Shown piece by piece: positions 44,931 to 54,405 of a DNA stretch of 64,000 bases; position 1 is the stretch's first letter, and the number at the start of each line of letters is the position of its first letter. This DNA comes from Chitinophagaceae bacterium (GTDB taxonomy: Bacteria; Bacteroidota; Bacteroidia; Chitinophagales; Chitinophagaceae): NCBI GenBank assembly GCA_027489035.1, contig JAIYAN010000012.1, positions 349,437 to 413,436 of the forward strand, given 5' to 3'. A program made the translations under genes and the position numbers. The notes beneath the pieces were generated by a model. It was not told the origin of the DNA and made no database searches. It saw nothing but the letters and a program-made list of their open reading frames with translations.

Positions 44931-47900
44931 ATGAGAAGATTTTTAACATTATTTGCCGTGCTAATGCTAAGCGGAATGCTTGCTTTCGCACAATCAAAGG
45001 TGCTCTCTGGACAAGTTAGAGACATTCCTGGTGAACCTGTAAAATTTGCAACAGTAACCGAAACTGGAACTAAAAACGCAGTTCAAACAGATGCTAATGG
45101 AAATTTTTCCATTAAAGTATCTGGACCATCATCAACATTAACTGTAACTGCAGTTGGTTATGATGCGGTTACAATTGTACCATCAGGCAATGTAGTAATT
45201 GCTAACATGGCAAGAAACACTCAAGAAATGACTGCAGTAGTTGTAACCTCTTTAGGTCAAGTACGTCAGAAGTCATCTTTAGGTTATTCAACAGCTTCAG
45301 TTAAAACGAAAGAATTAACACAAGCAAATCCTGTAAATCTTCAAAATGGTTTAACTGCTAAAGTTTCAGGTTTGAACGTAGCTACAACCAATAGTGGTGT
45401 TTTGGGAACAACTCGTATCACTTTACGTGGTATTCGTTCTTTAACTGGAAACAACCAACCAATGTTGGTTATTGACGGGGTTCCAACACCTTTAGGATAT
45501 TTAAATTCATTAAATCCAAATGATATCGCTGATGTCAGTGTTTTGAAATCAGCTTCAGCTACAGTTGCTTATGGTCCTGATGGGGTTAATGGTGCAATCA
45601 TGGTTACTACCAAAAAAGGTACTAAAATGAAACCAATGATTACTGTTTCTCAAACTACTCAATTCGAGAAAATTGCTTACATGCCTGAGTTTCAATCTAG
45701 ATTTGGTTCTGGTTACAATCAAGATCCAAACACTGGACAAGGAACTTTTACTGCATACGAGCAACAATCTTGGGGAGATGAGTTTGATGGTTCAATCAGA
45801 CAAATGGGTCAAACAGGTCCTAATGGCGAAAAATTGTTATTACCATATAGCAATGTAGCAAACGGTAGAAAAAATTTCTTCGAAACAGGAACAACTAATC
45901 AAACAGATGTATCTTACTCAACTGGAGATTTTTATTTAAGTGCACAAAACGTTTCAATCCGTGGTACAATGCCAGGAGATAAAAATGATCGTAAAACTAT
46001 TGCTTTAAATGCAAGAAAAGAATACAACAGATTTTCTGCTGCTTTCAACGCACGTTTTACAAATTCAAAATATGATATCACAACTGCAAACGCACAAACA
46101 TATTACAATGTAACTGGTGCTCCAGGACAATATGATTTGTCTCGTTTTAAAAATTGGAGAACTGATTATTTTTCAAGTCCAGATGGATATTTTACACCTT
46201 ATTTGACTAATTTCTTTAGAACGCCTTACATGTCTAAAGACATTAACAGACAAAAAGGAAGAACAAATGATGTATTAGGTAATGCAGAATTAACATACAA
46301 AGCTACAAATTGGTTAAACTTTGTATATCGTTTAGGTGGATCTGCAAGTTTTGGAGATGCTAAATCTACTACAGAAGCATACACTCCTTCAGCATATCAT
46401 TTAACTTTAACTGATGCATCAGCAACTACAATCAGTGCTGCTGCTGCTTACGCTTCAAGCTCAAGCAGTAGAGTTACTTCAGAGTTTTTTGCTAACATGA
46501 ATGCAAAGTATAAGAAGTTTGCATTTACAGCTCAACTTGGTCAATCTTTCCGTCAATCAAACTTTAATAACTGGGGTATCAGTAGTGGAAATCTTGGTCA
46601 ATCAACATTCTTGAGTATTCAAAATAGAATTGGAGAGCCAAACGTTTCTGCTGGTTCATCAGTGTCTAGATTATCAAGATTATTTGGTAACTTAAGCATT
46701 AATTATGACGGATGGGCTTATTTAGAAGGAACTGGATCATATGATAGAGATAGTAAAAATGCTCCAAGAGACGGAAGTGCTTTCTCAAACAGTGACATCT
46801 CTTATTTCTATCCTGGTGTGAATACATCAATCTTGTTACATAAAGTTATCCCTGGTTTTGACAAACAAAAAGTGGTTAACTTCTTGAAAATACGTGGAGC
46901 TGTATCTAAAACAGGTAACGTTCCTTTAGCTGCTCAAGATGATCCAGCATTTTCAACTGGATTGTTCTTTCCTTATGGCTCTACATTAGGATACAACATT
47001 CCTACTTCAATTTACAAAAGACAATTTGATCCTGAGTTTGTTTATAACAAAGAGATCGGTCTTGAAGTTGGTTTCTTAAAGAACAGAATCAACTTTGAAG
47101 CAACATATTATACTCAAAAGAATACAAACCAAGTTTTGGATTTACAATTAGCAAACAGTACTGGTTATACAACTAGTAAATTGAATGCTGCTGAATTCCA
47201 AAATAGCGGTTTAGAAATGGATTTGAAATTAACTCCATTGGTAAAAGTAGGAGATTTGAATATTGACTTAAAAATGAACTATACTTATCAAACAAGTAAA
47301 GTAATCAAATTGGTTGATGGAATAAATCAAATTGGAATTGGAAACTACAATTGGGTAATTGTAGGTCAACCAGTTTACAAGTTCAGAGTTACTGATTACA
47401 TCAGAGACAGTGCAACAGGTAAGGTAATCGTTGGAGCTGATGGTATGCCAACAGTAAATCCAAATTTATCTGAATTCGGAAGAACGACTCCAAACAATAT
47501 TTTCGGTTTAACGTTATCAGCAAATTACAAAAATTTCAGTTTATCAGTTGTTGCTGAGTATCGCGGAGGAAATCAAATTGTAGTGGATCAATTGGGTGCG
47601 TTTTTAGATGATAATGGAATTTCTGCTCGTAGTGCACAATATGGTCGTCGTGCATTTGTATGGCCTAACTCAGTTTATTTTGATGGATCTAAATATGTTG
47701 AAAACACTAACGTGTACACACAACAATACAATCGTGAGTTTTGGAATAGTGATTTAAATACATCAGCAATCTCTAACTACTTAGTTAGTGGTGCATTTTG
47801 GAAGTTAAGAGAGGTTTCTTTAACTTATGAATTCCCAACAAAATTGTTTAAAGGAAATACTTTGAAAGGAGTTACAGTTGGTATCACAGGTAGAAATCTA

Positions 47901-48053
47901 TTGACATGGTTACCAAGCACAAATCAGTGGACAGATCCTGAGTTCTCATCAAACGGAAATAGTTCTTTTTCTGGAAATGCTCAAGGACGTAGTACTGCAT
48001 TTAACATGCCTCCAACAAGAATTTTCGGTGCAAACGTTGTATTCCAATTTTAA
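44931..48053 (+). CDS. SusC/RagA-type TonB-linked outer-membrane transporter
   Basis: TonB-dependent channel that imports oligomeric nutrients with a SusD lid protein. 1040 residues: signal peptide (1-20), a carboxypeptidase-regulatory-like domain (about 23-105, VLSGQVRDIPGEPVKFATV, DANGNFSIKV), then the plug (about 110-230) with LRGIRSLTGNNQPMLVIDGVP and the SusC box SVLKSASATVAYGPDGVNGAIMVTTKKG, and a 22-strand barrel ending in ANVVFQF with the terminal Phe. Codon choice is even and regular, which suggests high expression. susD follows after 21 bases. No sigma/anti-sigma regulator or hydrolase is adjacent, so the ligand is unknown. Confidence 0.95.
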   Translation: MRRFLTLFAVLMLSGMLAFAQSKVLSGQVRDIPGEPVKFATVTETGTKNAVQTDANGNFSIKVSGPSSTLTVTAVGYDAVTIVPSGNVVIANMARNTQEMTAVVVTSLGQVRQKSSLGYSTASVKTKELTQANPVNLQNGLTAKVSGLNVATTNSGVLGTTRITLRGIRSLTGNNQPMLVIDGVPTPLGYLNSLNPNDIADVSVLKSASATVAYGPDGVNGAIMVTTKKGTKMKPMITVSQTTQFEKIAYMPEFQSRFGSGYNQDPNTGQGTFTAYEQQSWGDEFDGSIRQMGQTGPNGEKLLLPYSNVANGRKNFFETGTTNQTDVSYSTGDFYLSAQNVSIRGTMPGDKNDRKTIALNARKEYNRFSAAFNARFTNSKYDITTANAQTYYNVTGAPGQYDLSRFKNWRTDYFSSPDGYFTPYLTNFFRTPYMSKDINRQKGRTNDVLGNAELTYKATNWLNFVYRLGGSASFGDAKSTTEAYTPSAYHLTLTDASATTISAAAAYASSSSSRVTSEFFANMNAKYKKFAFTAQLGQSFRQSNFNNWGISSGNLGQSTFLSIQNRIGEPNVSAGSSVSRLSRLFGNLSINYDGWAYLEGTGSYDRDSKNAPRDGSAFSNSDISYFYPGVNTSILLHKVIPGFDKQKVVNFLKIRGAVSKTGNVPLAAQDDPAFSTGLFFPYGSTLGYNIPTSIYKRQFDPEFVYNKEIGLEVGFLKNRINFEATYYTQKNTNQVLDLQLANSTGYTTSKLNAAEFQNSGLEMDLKLTPLVKVGDLNIDLKMNYTYQTSKVIKLVDGINQIGIGNYNWVIVGQPVYKFRVTDYIRDSATGKVIVGADGMPTVNPNLSEFGRTTPNNIFGLTLSANYKNFSLSVVAEYRGGNQIVVDQLGAFLDDNGISARSAQYGRRAFVWPNSVYFDGSKYVENTNVYTQQYNREFWNSDLNTSAISNYLVSGAFWKLREVSLTYEFPTKLFKGNTLKGVTVGITGRNLLTWLPSTNQWTDPEFSSNGNSSFSGNAQGRSTAFNMPPTRIFGANVVFQF

Positions 48054-48074
48054 TAAAATTAATAAAACATAAAC

Positions 48075-49760
48075 ATGAAACTTTTTAATATTAAAAAATT
48101 AGGTTTGATTGCTACTACAGCAGTAGCTTTACTTACCGGATGTAAAACTGATTTCGACATCAATGCATCTGAAGAGAACTTGTCAGCAGGTTCGTTAAAT
48201 TACAGAGACGTACTTCCATCATCTATTGCATCTTCTGCTAAAATAGTTGCTGCTGATTGGAAATTCTTACAAAACTGGATGGGCTATTGGGCTCGTAGTG
48301 GAAACTATCAAAATGATAATGAAGAAGAAACGTACATCTTTACAAATACTTTCCCAACTTCAGGAGGTAATCCTTGGAATGATTTGTACTATAATGCGTC
48401 ATCTTACAACTACATTCAAGAGAAAGCTAAGGCTTCTGGAGATGGTTTCTATGAAGCAATTTGTAGAATTATGAAAGCCCAAAATTTTCAGTTATTGACT
48501 GACGTTTATGGTAACATTCCTTATTTCCAAGCATTAAAAGGAAATGATGTAAGAAATCCTAAATACGATAATGGGAAAGATATTTACAAAGATTTGTTCC
48601 TACAATTAGATACTGCGATTGCTCTATTGAAAAGTCCTGCAGCAGCAGCTTCTGCTAACTCAAAAATTGCAACTAATGATTTAGTATTTAAAGGAAATCC
48701 AACGCTATGGATAAAATTTGCTAATACATTAAAATTGCGTATGGTTATCCATTGTCAAAATGGTATCGAAAATACTTCATCTGTTTCAGGAATTGATTAT
48801 GCAGCAATTATGTCTGGAATCAATGCTGAAGGAACAGGTTTCTTAAGTGCTGGTGAATCAGCGAAAATTAACCCTGGTTTCTCAGCTTCAAAACCAACTC
48901 CATTCTACAGATTCTTTGCAATCAACGAAAATGGTGTTTTAGCAGGTCTAGCGGATTTAACAAAAGCTAATGCATTTGCAGTTGGGTTAGGTACACAAAC
49001 AACACCTGGTTACTACAGATACAATGCTGATCCAAGAGAATCAAAGTTTTATATCAGACCTGATGTTAATGCAAGCGCATCAGTTTATACTGCAAGACAA
49101 TTTCACAAAGGTATTCCTTATGGTGCAGTTTCAGGGTTTCAACCTGGTTTTGGTGGAGATTCGTTATCTTCAATTAACCAAATCAATGCAACTTCTCCAA
49201 ATACTGGTTTGACGCCAAATGGAGCTTCTTCTGATGCATGGTTAATGACAAGTGTTGAAAGTTTATTTTTACAAGCTGAAGCTGCGCAAAGAGGTTTGTT
49301 ACCTGGTGTTGATCCTCAATCTGCTTTAACTGCAGCAATTAGAGAATCATTTACCTCTTTAGGTTTAACTACAACTCAAGCAACTAATTATATTAATGGA
49401 AACGCTGGTTATGCAGACGTAGATTATACTGCTGTAGCTGGTGGTGCTGTTGGAAATAATGTTGATGGTGGTTTATATACAATTATCGCTCAAAAATGGT
49501 TTGCTTTGAATGGGATTGCACCTTTTGAAGTTTGGTCTGATTACAGAAGAACCGATATCACTTATGGTGAAGGTGTTTCTTATGATCAAACAGGCACTGG
49601 TGGTTGGGCTACTAGTTTATCAACATTGTCTGGCGCTGCTTCAACAATTCCTGTTAGATTGTTTTACCCACAATCAGAATATAGCTTTAATGAGGCTAAC
49701 GTAAACACACAAGGTACTATTAGCGTTTTCACATCAAAAGTATTCTGGGATCTTCAATAA
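48075..49760 (+). CDS. SusD/RagB-family outer-membrane lipoprotein (SusD-like_2 type)
   Basis: Surface lipoprotein that forms the lid of the SusC channel and binds the nutrient. 561 residues. Lipoprotein signal LIATTAVALLTGCKTDFD with the lipid-anchored Cys23; the acidic residues after it fit the Bacteroidota surface-export signal. Internal landmarks are LLTDVYGNIPYFQALKG, NPTLWIKFANTLKLRMVIH, SVESLFLQAEAAQRG and PFEVWSDYRRTDI, which place it in the SusD-like_2 branch often linked to peptide or other non-glycan ligands. It lies 34 bases upstream of the DUF1735 lipoprotein gene. Confidence 0.93.
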   Translation: MKLFNIKKLGLIATTAVALLTGCKTDFDINASEENLSAGSLNYRDVLPSSIASSAKIVAADWKFLQNWMGYWARSGNYQNDNEEETYIFTNTFPTSGGNPWNDLYYNASSYNYIQEKAKASGDGFYEAICRIMKAQNFQLLTDVYGNIPYFQALKGNDVRNPKYDNGKDIYKDLFLQLDTAIALLKSPAAAASANSKIATNDLVFKGNPTLWIKFANTLKLRMVIHCQNGIENTSSVSGIDYAAIMSGINAEGTGFLSAGESAKINPGFSASKPTPFYRFFAINENGVLAGLADLTKANAFAVGLGTQTTPGYYRYNADPRESKFYIRPDVNASASVYTARQFHKGIPYGAVSGFQPGFGGDSLSSINQINATSPNTGLTPNGASSDAWLMTSVESLFLQAEAAQRGLLPGVDPQSALTAAIRESFTSLGLTTTQATNYINGNAGYADVDYTAVAGGAVGNNVDGGLYTIIAQKWFALNGIAPFEVWSDYRRTDITYGEGVSYDQTGTGGWATSLSTLSGAASTIPVRLFYPQSEYSFNEANVNTQGTISVFTSKVFWDLQ

Positions 49761-49794
49761 TTTCCATTACCAATAAATAATTAAATTAAATAAA

Positions 49795-50802
49795 ATGAAA
49801 AATATTTTTAAATTAAGTTTCTTAGGAGTTGCAATGACTATTGCATTCTCTAGTTGTCTTAAAGACAAAGGGTTTGATAATGGAGAATACGGAATCCAAG
49901 TTATCGAAAAGAAAGCTGTATCATTACCTCAAGCAATTAATGGAACGATCAATGTTGCATTACTATCATCAGATGTTCCATTAGTTTTAAGCGGTCCAAT
50001 TTTTGCTTTAGAAACTACTGGAGCTCAATCTTCAGATGTTAATGTACAATTTGCATTAAAACCAGAATTGGTAGACGCAGATCCAGACTTAACTTTATTA
50101 CCAGCTAGTGCATATACTACAAACTTGTCTGGAACAATTAAAGCAGGTCAATTATTAGATACATTAGATATTATTTTATCAAGATCTTCTGATTTAGATC
50201 CAAACTTAACATATGGTTTAGGTCTAGAATTGGTTAGTGCTAGTAATGGTTTTCAAATTGCTAGTAATATGAAACAAGTTTTGATAAAAATTTCTGTAAA
50301 GAATAAATACGATGGTGTCTATGAAGTTACAGGTTCTTTCAGAGATGTATCTGCAGCAGGCGCTAATTTCACTAGTCGTTATCCATTGGAATATCAATTG
50401 GTAACAACTGGCCCGTCTAGCGTAAATGTTTGTATGTTAATCAATGGAGAAATTACACCTGGTTACTTATTTAATAACAACGGGGCTGGTAGTTTTTATG
50501 GAAATTTCGGTTCACAAGTTACTTTTGATCCTGCAACTAATTTAATTTCTGATATGCACAATTACTATGGTGATCCTGCAAATGCTGCTTCTGGGATAGG
50601 AAATCCTGCACTTGGTTCTGGAGCACCTAATTTCGCTGCATCTAATGGTCGTAGAATAACTTTAGATCCTTCTGGCGTTAACGCTTACGATGATGCTACA
50701 AGAATTATTCGTGTTAAATACTTCATGTTACAACCTTCAGTTGTTCCTGTTGGTGCACGTGCATTCTTTGATGAAACATGGACTTATATCGGTCCTAGAT
50801 AA
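49795..50802 (+). CDS. DUF1735-type surface lipoprotein of the SusCD locus
   Basis: 335 residues, lipoprotein signal ending FSSCLKDKGFD (Cys21). Residues about 30-165 look like the N-terminal immunoglobulin-like DUF1735 domain (LPQAINGTINVALL, YTTNLSGTIKAGQLLDTLDIILS, LTYGLGLELVSASNG), and the C-terminal half (about 170-335) is a second strand-rich domain ending DETWTYIGPR. It is the third gene of the susC-susD transcript, which closes with a terminator at 50821. Probably an accessory ligand-binding protein on the cell surface; the ligand is unknown. Confidence 0.85.
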   Translation: MKNIFKLSFLGVAMTIAFSSCLKDKGFDNGEYGIQVIEKKAVSLPQAINGTINVALLSSDVPLVLSGPIFALETTGAQSSDVNVQFALKPELVDADPDLTLLPASAYTTNLSGTIKAGQLLDTLDIILSRSSDLDPNLTYGLGLELVSASNGFQIASNMKQVLIKISVKNKYDGVYEVTGSFRDVSAAGANFTSRYPLEYQLVTTGPSSVNVCMLINGEITPGYLFNNNGAGSFYGNFGSQVTFDPATNLISDMHNYYGDPANAASGIGNPALGSGAPNFAASNGRRITLDPSGVNAYDDATRIIRVKYFMLQPSVVPVGARAFFDETWTYIGPR

Positions 50803-50820
50803 TAATTAAAAAATAATAAA

Positions 50821-50852
50821 AAAATGGTTGCTATTTTAGCAACCATTTTTTT
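50821..50852 (+). terminator. Intrinsic terminator of the SusCD locus
   Basis: AAAATGGTTGCTA / TAGCAACCATTTT (50821-50833 and 50837-50849) is a perfect 13-bp stem with a three-base loop, followed by Ts. It is the strongest hairpin terminator in the window. Confidence 0.94.
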
Positions 50853-50894
50853 ATTACTACATTTCATAAATCAAGTTTTATAAATACATAATAC

Positions 50895-51209
50895 ATGTCG
50901 GATAACAAACCAATTGAAAATCAATTAAACATTGAGATTTCAGAAGAAATAGCAGAAGGTACTTACGCTAATCTTGCCATCATTACGCATAGTCATGCAG
51001 AATTTGTTGTAGATTTTGTGAATGTAATGCCAGGATCTCCTAAAAGCAAAGTGAAAAATAGAATCATTCTTACCCCTTTTCACGCCAAAAGATTCATGAA
51101 GGCAATGATTGATAATGTAAAGAAATTTGAAGCGGCTAATGGAACCATTCAAGATATGGAGTCTGTAGAAATTCCTTTTAATTTTGGTGGTCCTACAGGT
51201 ATGGCTTAA
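50895..51209 (+). CDS. DUF3467 domain protein
   Basis: 104-residue cytoplasmic protein of the DUF3467 family, common in bacteria. Recognisable are IAEGTYANLAIITHSHAEFVVDFV, the PGSPKSKVKNRIILTPFHAKRFMKAM core and the short C-terminal tail. The fold is thought to be a small beta-rich domain; function is unknown. It is monocistronic between the SusCD terminator and the convergent radC, whose stop codon lies 4 bases beyond its own. Confidence 0.9.
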   Translation: MSDNKPIENQLNIEISEEIAEGTYANLAIITHSHAEFVVDFVNVMPGSPKSKVKNRIILTPFHAKRFMKAMIDNVKKFEAANGTIQDMESVEIPFNFGGPTGMA

Positions 51210-51213
51210 TCAA

Positions 51214-51915
51214 TCATAGCAATCCTTCTTCCATAAAACTAAAATATCCCTCATCACTCACGATGATGTGGTCTAAAACTTTTATATCCATTAGTGAAGC
51301 AGCTTCGCTAATCTTTTTTGTAATGGCTTTATCTGCATTACTTGGATTTAAATTTCCAGATGGATGATTGTGACAAAGGATAATGCCTACTGCACCAAAT
51401 TCAAGGGCTAATCTTAAAATTATTCTGGGGTCAGCTACTGTTCCGGTTATTCCACCCTTGCTGATTACTTCAAAATGAATTATTTTATTGGCTTGATTTA
51501 AAAAGATTACTGCAAACACTTCAAAGGTTAAATCTTTGAATTTTTCATTCAAATATTGAGCTACATCATGACTTCCTTTTATGGCATTTTTTTGCACAGA
51601 TTCTGCATTTAATCGCCTACGCCCCATTTCCAATGCAGCCATTATTGTAATTGATTTTGTTTCGCCTATTCCATTTATTTTTTGAAAATCAATCAAAGAG
51701 AGCTTGCCCAATTCATTCAAACAATTATTACATCTCGACATGATTGCTTTTGCTAAATCAATTGCAGAGTTGTTTTTATTTCCGTTTTTAATTAGAATTG
51801 CCAACAACTCTGAATTACTCAATTGCATTGGACCATAGTTTTTAATTTTTTCATACGGCTGATCGTCTTTACTCCAATTTTTAATTGATGTGGACGGGTT
51901 GTTAATATTTTTCAT
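51214..51915 (-). CDS. radC: RadC family JAB-domain protein
   Basis: 233 residues: N-terminal UPF0758 region with a helix-hairpin-helix (LIDFQKINGIGETKSITIMAALE, about 70-95), then an MPN/JAB1 metalloprotease-like domain (about 110-230). The JAMM metal motif is intact as ILCHNHPSGNLNPSNAD (H-x-H-x7-8-S-x2-D). Members are annotated as DNA repair or recombination proteins but the biochemical role is not settled. It is divergent from prs across a 72-base gap. Confidence 0.94.
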   Translation of the reverse strand: MKNINNPSTSIKNWSKDDQPYEKIKNYGPMQLSNSELLAILIKNGNKNNSAIDLAKAIMSRCNNCLNELGKLSLIDFQKINGIGETKSITIMAALEMGRRRLNAESVQKNAIKGSHDVAQYLNEKFKDLTFEVFAVIFLNQANKIIHFEVISKGGITGTVADPRIILRLALEFGAVGIILCHNHPSGNLNPSNADKAITKKISEAASLMDIKVLDHIIVSDEGYFSFMEEGLL

Positions 51916-51947
51916 GAGTATTAAAATTTATTGCAGCAAACTAAACA

Positions 51948-51955
51948 TACTTTTG
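51948..51955 (+). promoter_or_regulatory. Bacteroidota -7 promoter element for prs
   Basis: TACTTTTG followed by C matches TAnnTTTG exactly and lies 32 bases before the prs ATG. Confidence 0.6.
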
Positions 51956-51987
51956 CTTAATAAACTTTACGTCAAATAAATTTAAAA

Positions 51988-52944
51988 ATGGAATCAAACG
52001 CAAAAATATTTTCGGGTAGAGGGTCAAGTTATTTAGCAGAAAAAATAGCAAAAAAATTTGGAGAAAAAATTGGACGCGTTAAAATTCAACAGTTTAGTGA
52101 TGGTGAAATTGGCGTTGAATTTGAAGAAAGTATCAGAGGTAAATTTGTTTTTTTAGTTCAAAGTACATTTGCCCCTACAGATAATTTGATGGAACTGCTT
52201 TTAATGATTGATGCGGCTAAAAGAGCTTCAGCTTATAAAGTAATTGCAGTTATTCCTTATTATGGCTATGCTCGTCAAGATAGAAAAGATAAGCCTCGTG
52301 TTGCTATAGGTTCTAAATTAGTTGCTAATATGTTGGTTGCAGCTGGTGCTGATAGAGTGGTTACAATGGATTTACATGCACCACAAATTCAAGGTTATTT
52401 TGATATCCCAGTTGATCATTTAGATTCATCAGCAATTTTCATTCCTTACATTGAAAGTTTACAATTAGAAAACTTAACTTTTGCCGCTCCAGATGTTGGA
52501 AGTGCAAATCGCATTAGAGAAGTGGCTTCGTTTTTTGAAGTGGATATGGTTATTTGTGATAAACATAGAAAACGCGCTAACGAAATTTCAAGCATGGTGG
52601 TAATAGGGGATGTAAAAGATAGAAACATTGTATTGATTGATGACATCTGTGATACCGGCGGAACATTGGCAAAAAGTGCGGCATTAATGATGGAAAAAGG
52701 AGCAAAAAGCGTACGTGCATTTTGTACCCATCCTGTGTTAAGTGGCAATGCTTACGAAAATATTGAAAACAGTGTTTTAGAGGAGTTGGTTGTTTGCGAT
52801 ACCATTCCGCTAAAAAAACAAACCAATAAAATAAAAGTGCTTTCTACCGATGAGCTGTTTGCAATTGCTTTAAGAAATGCTTACGAAAACAAAAGCATAA
52901 ATAGCTTATTTATCAAATCTAGAATGTTGAAAGGCAATATGTAA
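51988..52944 (+). CDS. prs: Ribose-phosphate pyrophosphokinase (PRPP synthase)
   Basis: Makes 5-phosphoribosyl diphosphate from ribose-5-phosphate and ATP for nucleotide, His and Trp synthesis. 318 residues, class I enzyme. FSDGEIGVEFEESIRGKFVFLVQS, YYGYARQDRKDKPR (flexible loop), VVTMDLHAPQIQGYFDIPVDHL (metal-binding His) and the PRPP loop IVLIDDICDTGGTLAKSA are intact. In many Bacteroidota rplY follows prs, but here a minus-strand gene of unknown function follows instead. Confidence 0.97.
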   Translation: MESNAKIFSGRGSSYLAEKIAKKFGEKIGRVKIQQFSDGEIGVEFEESIRGKFVFLVQSTFAPTDNLMELLLMIDAAKRASAYKVIAVIPYYGYARQDRKDKPRVAIGSKLVANMLVAAGADRVVTMDLHAPQIQGYFDIPVDHLDSSAIFIPYIESLQLENLTFAAPDVGSANRIREVASFFEVDMVICDKHRKRANEISSMVVIGDVKDRNIVLIDDICDTGGTLAKSAALMMEKGAKSVRAFCTHPVLSGNAYENIENSVLEELVVCDTIPLKKQTNKIKVLSTDELFAIALRNAYENKSINSLFIKSRMLKGNM

Positions 52945-52961
52945 GTTTTACCTAACAAGGT

Positions 52962-53627
52962 TTAATTTACGTGTACAAAAAAGTAATTCATATCCGATTT
53001 CTTGGCAATTTCTTGATTGTAATTTCCATTTAAGCGTAGTACACTTACACCCAAGCTATCCCAATATTGCTTTTGCTGTTGAGATGGTGGAATATAATTG
53101 AGCATTTTATATTGGCTACAAGTTTGGTAAATTACAAATTCATAATAGTTATTGTTGGTATTAACCGTACATAAGTATAACCCACTTCTTCCTGCCACAA
53201 GTCCGCCTTTTAAAAAGTTATTAGGCTCGTTTCTATTATATAAAAACCCATATCCTTGGTTAGAATAAGATTGAAATTGTCCTTCATAAACTAGTGGATT
53301 AAATTCGATATTCGCATAGTTTAAAATCGCTCCCGATCCATTACTTACAACTTTATACGCTTGAATATTTGAATTTAATGCGGTAAATGGGTATACAAAT
53401 TGACTTGAATTTATTGGTTTTAAGGTATCTGTAACAGTGGATGAGAATTTTATCGTATCGTAAATATTGATGTTATTAAAATGTTTAGATATTTCCATTG
53501 GAATGAAAACCGTATCTGAAACGTAATTCGTACAATCGTTTTCTGGGCCCCGATTACCACATTGAAATGCAGGCGTAACAATCATATAAACACAAAGTAC
53601 GGCTAAAACTAAAAACCAATTTTTCAT
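52962..53627 (-). CDS. Exported protein of unknown function
   Basis: 221 residues with an N-terminal hydrophobic signal (FLVLAVLCVYMIVTPAFQC). The Cys23 after it is not in a good lipobox, so lipoprotein status is doubtful. The mature part is strand-rich with many Asn, Tyr and Ser residues and few motifs; NDCTNYVSDTVFIPMEISKHFNNIN and GLVAGRSGLYLCTVNTNNNYYEFVIYQTC suggest an immunoglobulin-like sheet with a possible Cys pair. It lies 49 bases downstream of the RluA-type gene on the same strand. Confidence 0.72.
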   Translation of the reverse strand: MKNWFLVLAVLCVYMIVTPAFQCGNRGPENDCTNYVSDTVFIPMEISKHFNNINIYDTIKFSSTVTDTLKPINSSQFVYPFTALNSNIQAYKVVSNGSGAILNYANIEFNPLVYEGQFQSYSNQGYGFLYNRNEPNNFLKGGLVAGRSGLYLCTVNTNNNYYEFVIYQTCSQYKMLNYIPPSQQQKQYWDSLGVSVLRLNGNYNQEIAKKSDMNYFFVHVN

Positions 53628-53676
53628 AAAATTATTTTTTAATAGACCTTTGAAAGTATAAAAATGTTGCCTGACA

Positions 53677-54399
53677 TTATGTATTGAATTTCTTTATTTG
53701 CTTCATTAGGGCAGTGAACTGCTTCGGAACCTCTGCAATTAATTCAAATGGCTTACCATTTTCATCATTAAATATCAACTTATAAGAATGAAGCGCTAGT
53801 CTGTTTATCATTGGCCTTTCTTCATCTTCATGTTTGCTGAGTTTGAAGTTCTTTTTTACGCTGGAAAGTAAAACGGGCTTGCCATCTCCGTAAATTGGAT
53901 CACAAGCTAATGGATGTCCAATGCTTTTTGAGTGAACACGTATTTGGTGCGTTCTTCCGGTATGTAATTGAAAAGACAGCAACGAGAAATATTTATTGGC
54001 TTCCATCACCTCATAGGAGGTTGACGAGGGCTTCCCGTTTCTATGAATACACATCGTTCCTTTTTGAAGTGGATGCTCCGAAATTGGCGCCTCTATTAAG
54101 CCAGCGCTTTCTGTCGGCATGCCTATCACTACACCAACATAGTATTTCTCAATGTTTCGACCTTCAAAAAGTTGGGAAAAATATTTATGGGTTTGTTCAT
54201 TTTTAGCAAAAATAATTATGCCACTGGTATCTTTATCCAAACGATGAACCGTAAATATCGAACCATATTTTTTTAACAATAAATCTTTCAATGATGGTTC
54301 AGACTGCATTCTATCGGGAATAGAAAGCAAACCTGCAGGTTTGTTTATTGCGATGAAGTTATCATCTTCATAAATGATATTCAGGATTTGATTATTCAA
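53677..54399 (-). CDS. RluA-family pseudouridine synthase
   Basis: Converts uridine to pseudouridine in rRNA or tRNA. 240 residues without an S4 domain. The catalytic Asp is D55 in FTVHRLDKDTSGIIIFAKN; further motifs are FIAINKPAGLLSIP at the start, KYYVGVVIG, FQLHTGRTHQIRVHSKSIGHPLACDPIYG (the R-T-H-Q-I-R motif II) and LALHSYKL. The short form resembles RluC/RluA-like enzymes of Bacteroidota; the target base cannot be named. It begins 6 bases after the RsuA-type gene ends, so the two form an operon. Confidence 0.92.
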   Translation of the reverse strand: MNNQILNIIYEDDNFIAINKPAGLLSIPDRMQSEPSLKDLLLKKYGSIFTVHRLDKDTSGIIIFAKNEQTHKYFSQLFEGRNIEKYYVGVVIGMPTESAGLIEAPISEHPLQKGTMCIHRNGKPSSTSYEVMEANKYFSLLSFQLHTGRTHQIRVHSKSIGHPLACDPIYGDGKPVLLSSVKKNFKLSKHEDEERPMINRLALHSYKLIFNDENGKPFELIAEVPKQFTALMKQIKKFNT

Positions 54400-54405
54400 A
54401 ACAAA

